From Adineta ricciae (Eukaryota; Rotifera; Eurotatoria; Adinetida; Adinetidae): 64,000 bases of DNA. Positions 60,936 through 64,000 of this stretch are shown in pieces. The notes below the pieces were generated by a model that worked only from the letters and a program-made list of their open reading frames with translations, did no database searches and had not been told where the DNA came from. A program made the position numbers and the translations under genes. Each line of letters opens with the position of its first letter. The first letter of the stretch is position 1. Location: NCBI GenBank assembly GCA_905250025.1, contig CAJNOJ010000021.1:620001-684000 (forward strand), written 5' to 3'.

Positions 60936-62638
60936 CAATAAGATCAACTAGGTTTTAATCGTTGTAGAAATTATGAAAAACAAATGCACGTAGAGCAAGT
61001 GGCGAACGCTTTGTTGATATTTTATCTCATCTAGAATTGAAAATACATGTTTCGAAAACAAAATACACCCGTCTCAACGTATTGACTTTTCCTACTAGGA
61101 GAAAAACAACATTTACCGTTCTCGTTTCCTCTACATCTGCTAAATCAATGACTGTAAAGTACCTACGTAGATCAACGTATGCTATCATATTCTTCTTTCG
61201 ATTTGATCGAAGACCGAACGCATTCACGGTGAAAATGAGTCTTGCTGTTCAGATCTTGCTGTATCTAGGAAAAATCATCAGACGCTTTCGAATACGTTTA
61301 ACTATGTCACACACATAAACGCAAATGTAAACATGAATGGAAAATAAAAAGTTGTCATAATGTTGTGCGTAACAGAAGACAAGAAAAAATGAGAACGAAA
61401 GAAGAAAAGAAAAAAAGAAGCCGAAAATGACTTTTTTTTCTAAACCCATATAACGGTGCACCATTACTGGAAGAAAACGAGAGAATGAATGACAAAGTAT
61501 GAACGAGACATGAACTAACATCTCTCTCTCTTTTTTTTTACTTGTATGTGTAGGTTAACCAAAGAAAGTCACGAGAATGGTTGAACGCATTGTCAGTAAA
61601 GTCTCTCTCTCTCTCTCTCTCTTTCTTTTTTTTTTCTTTCTCATTTTCTCTCTTTTTTTTCTTTTCACATAAGTATAATATACTCGAATGCAAGTCTTTA
61701 TTAAATAAGAAAAACTAAAGAGAAATTGTTCGAGCTGAAAATGACATTCGCGCATCCGATCAGCAATATGATGTGCTCTCGATTGACTAAGTTCTATATC
61801 GAATCATGTGTGAAGAGCTGAGAGAGAAGCGCGGATCTACAACTGTACCGTGCAATTATGCGTCAGCCATAGTCGATCGTCTGTGCGTGTCTTCAAACAT
61901 TTTCTTCGAAGAAAGAATGAGGATACGTCGAAATAAAGAAAAGTAACAATAACTAAAGTAAACGCTTCTTATCTACTTCCAACGAAATACCATTAGACGT
62001 TTTGAATATATTATGACGGAAAGTGCAGCGAACAACTGAAGTGCAGTAACCGGTAATCAGTATCGACTTCATCAAGTATGCCATTATGTTTGAGTGGTGT
62101 TCGTTATCTTATTTCCTTGATTATTCAATGCCAGAAAGAAACTATTCATTCGTCATACTCTCTATTCAATTTTTTCCACACTATTGCCTCTCGTCTTCCT
62201 TTGTAATGGACGAACTAAGCAATGTTGCAGAAAAGCCTTCGATTCGAAAATCGATGATTGATTCCACAAGAAAGATATTAAAAGGTTTAGTATATGATTT
62301 ATCTTTTCGCGAATAGATATGTGTGTATAAACAATAAAACACGCAATCAATTTTGGAGTATTATTCAGCATACAATAAAAAAAAAGGAAGTAGAAGAAGA
62401 AAACAACATGATAAACGTAACGAAACAAATAGGAGAGAAAATGTAAGTCAAAAGATTCCTTTCGTTTGTTGCGGAAAATCAAGGCACGATGACAAGATGA
62501 TTATTATTGTTAGTGTTATTACTCGAAGCAAAAGTTAATTACAAAAATCATTCGAAATAATTCACAATTACAAACACATACAACAACGCAAAGCAGACTG
62601 AAAAAGAGACAGAAAAAGAAAGAGCAAAGGTTATATAT
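60936..62638. other. Gene-free stretch between G-gamma and LLGL
   Basis: A 1.7-kb stretch with many A/G- or C/T-biased tracts, including a CT microsatellite at 61601-61622. It would contain the distal G-gamma promoter and the LLGL 3'UTR. No gene was seen. Confidence 0.45.
61601..61622. repeat. (CT)n microsatellite
   Basis: About 11 CT units inside a longer pyrimidine-rich tract. Confidence 0.95.
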
Positions 62639-64000
62639 TTAACTATGTATGGCAGACGATTGATTATTTGTACCATTGAAAGCGTGAAGTTCGGTTATAA
62701 TAGGCGCCTGACGAACTTTGACTGAAATCGGTCGAGGCGGCTTGGGAGGAGGAGGAGGTGGGGGTGGAGCAGCAGTTTTTTTACTTGATTTTGGTGATGC
62801 TCGCGATGGCAATTGATCGTGACCATTGGATGAAACTGTTATCCATGGCTCAATATCAACTGAAAAGAATTCTTTTTTGAAACAGGCAATTTGCCTTCGA
62901 AAGAAATACCTTTGATTGGAGTTGATTGAAATGTCGGAAGATCATTGGTGATATTTACTGAGTTGATATCTATGGCTGAATCAGAATTTGTACTAAAACC
63001 ACTGTTATTGCCAGTCTGATCAGATTTTACTGTTGTGATGGATACAGGTTCTTCAGGTTCAGTTTTATGACTCTAGAAAAGTTAACATTCAATCGATACC
63101 ACAGATACGTTAGAATGAAGTAACCTACTTCGAAGTTTTGTGACGTAGGCGTCAATGATGAAATGGAGTCCTTTGAGGGTATTTCATTTGTGTTCGCTTG
63201 TTTGATTGCTTTCTCTTCGACTGATCTTAAGATTGTCTTACGTTGAAGTCTATCATAGGAAATCATCCTGGAATAGGGAAAGTTCATTTGCGGTGAAAAT
63301 GAGATTTCACATAGTTCGGGTGATGACTGTAAGTAAAAAGCATGTGCGTAAGGCGTAAATTGAAAACTTGACAGAGCAGTTATGTCGGTTGGCTTTATAC
63401 AATTGAACAATATTTGACGACGAAGTGCTGGTAATGTATAGATACTTATTTGGCCCATGTTATCCAAACAGACAAGGCACGATTCGGAATGAGATTCATT
63501 TGGATTGTCTAAATCAATTTCAACTATCAGTGTAATCTAATAGATACGTTGACGTCATTACCTGTTTTCGATGTGAACTGATTGATATTAATTTTTCGTA
63601 CTCGTGTGCCTTCAGTTGCTGTTAATTTGTATTTACATACTGGTTTCAAATGTGGCAACGTGAATATCTACGAAATATTGATCAATGTCAGAGAATAGAT
63701 GAATTTTTTTCGTTACCTTAAATTGTTCTTCAGAGCAAATTAGTACTCTATGCGTGTTGATTTGTTCTGGATTGCCTGACATTGATGCGGATGAAATTTC
63801 AGATGACGATTCTTTCATTGGAATATTCGAACCTTGTCCGATTGATTGATAGGCATTGTCAAGTACAGCAATACTTAACACAGGTGCTTTGTGTTTCAAG
63901 CGAATCTCTTTGGCTAAAATACAGAACATGTACAAGTTCGCTCATGAGTAAACACGAGTAATTTACCCAATGAACACGTGCTTGTTTGATCTGTTGCAAT
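62639..64000 (-). CDS. LLGL: Lethal(2) giant larvae homologue, C-terminal part (runs off the edge)
   Basis: Partial model: complement(join(62639..62859, 62910..63072, 63129..63508, 63562..63667, 63717..63913, 63967..>64000)), with consistent phases; the 5' part lies beyond the window. LLGL proteins are double beta-propeller scaffolds that set basolateral cell polarity with Scribble and Dlg and are inactivated by aPKC; relatives (tomosyn) bind syntaxins. The visible part covers the last blades: AKEIRLKHKAPVLSIAVLD, CSEEQFKIFTLP, KYKLTATEGTRVRKI, CLVCLDNMGQISIYTLPALR, NCIKPTDITALSSF and AFYLQSSPELCEISFS, in the order of animal LLGL1/2. The tail is Ser/Thr-rich and carries a proline run (PPPPPPPKPPRP) about 40 residues before the stop, a possible SH3 or profilin ligand. 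The aPKC-site region is not included. Confidence 0.88.

Overview
The window looks like nuclear DNA of a small-genome animal, most probably a bdelloid rotifer. The genes are unmistakably metazoan (LLGL, IGF2BP/IMP, ATG13, FKBP6, COX5B, a G-protein gamma subunit). Almost all of them are cut by 45-62 nt GT-AG introns, intergenic gaps are short on the left side, an F-box/LRR locus is present, and one intronless bacterial-style dehydrogenase sits among intron-rich genes. The species assignment is inference. Exon joins were worked out by hand from splice signals; for every complete model the summed exon length is a multiple of three and the phases agree.

Left and middle (0.6-38 kb) is gene-dense. 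In order: an SDR oxidoreductase (+); a C-type lectin/EGF/STRA6-like membrane protein (-); an unknown protein (-); FKBP6 (-), divergent from a cytosolic carboxypeptidase (+); an ELMO-domain protein (+); an AIG1/ADTRP-type hydrolase (+); a TMEM232-like protein (+); COX5B (+); ATG13 (+); a four-KH IGF2BP/IMP protein (-), divergent from a ZC3H11A-like CCCH protein (+); the mitochondrial i-AAA protease YME1L (+); a BAG-domain co-chaperone (+); and a Cys-loop receptor gene whose middle is lost at an assembly gap. They are housekeeping and signalling genes with no evident common pathway, although FKBP6 and IMP are RNA-related, and YME1L, ATG13 and BAG serve protein and organelle quality control.

The right part (38-58 kb) is gene-poor and repeat-rich. 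It holds a very large TPR/patatin phospholipase gene with a cassette exon flanked by inverted repeats, two long hairpin-type inverted repeats (one touching an N gap), a 1-kb dispersed repeat in two copies plus a fragment, an array of seven LRR exon-intron units with an exact 141-nt period next to an F-box exon, and a 124-nt tandem repeat with a related array 3 kb away.

From 59.7 kb unique genes resume: a G-gamma gene with two interchangeable first exons, and the C-terminal part of LLGL running off the right edge. Single N bases at 5833, 37503 and 47214 appear to be gap placeholders; the one at 37503 demonstrably removes coding sequence.
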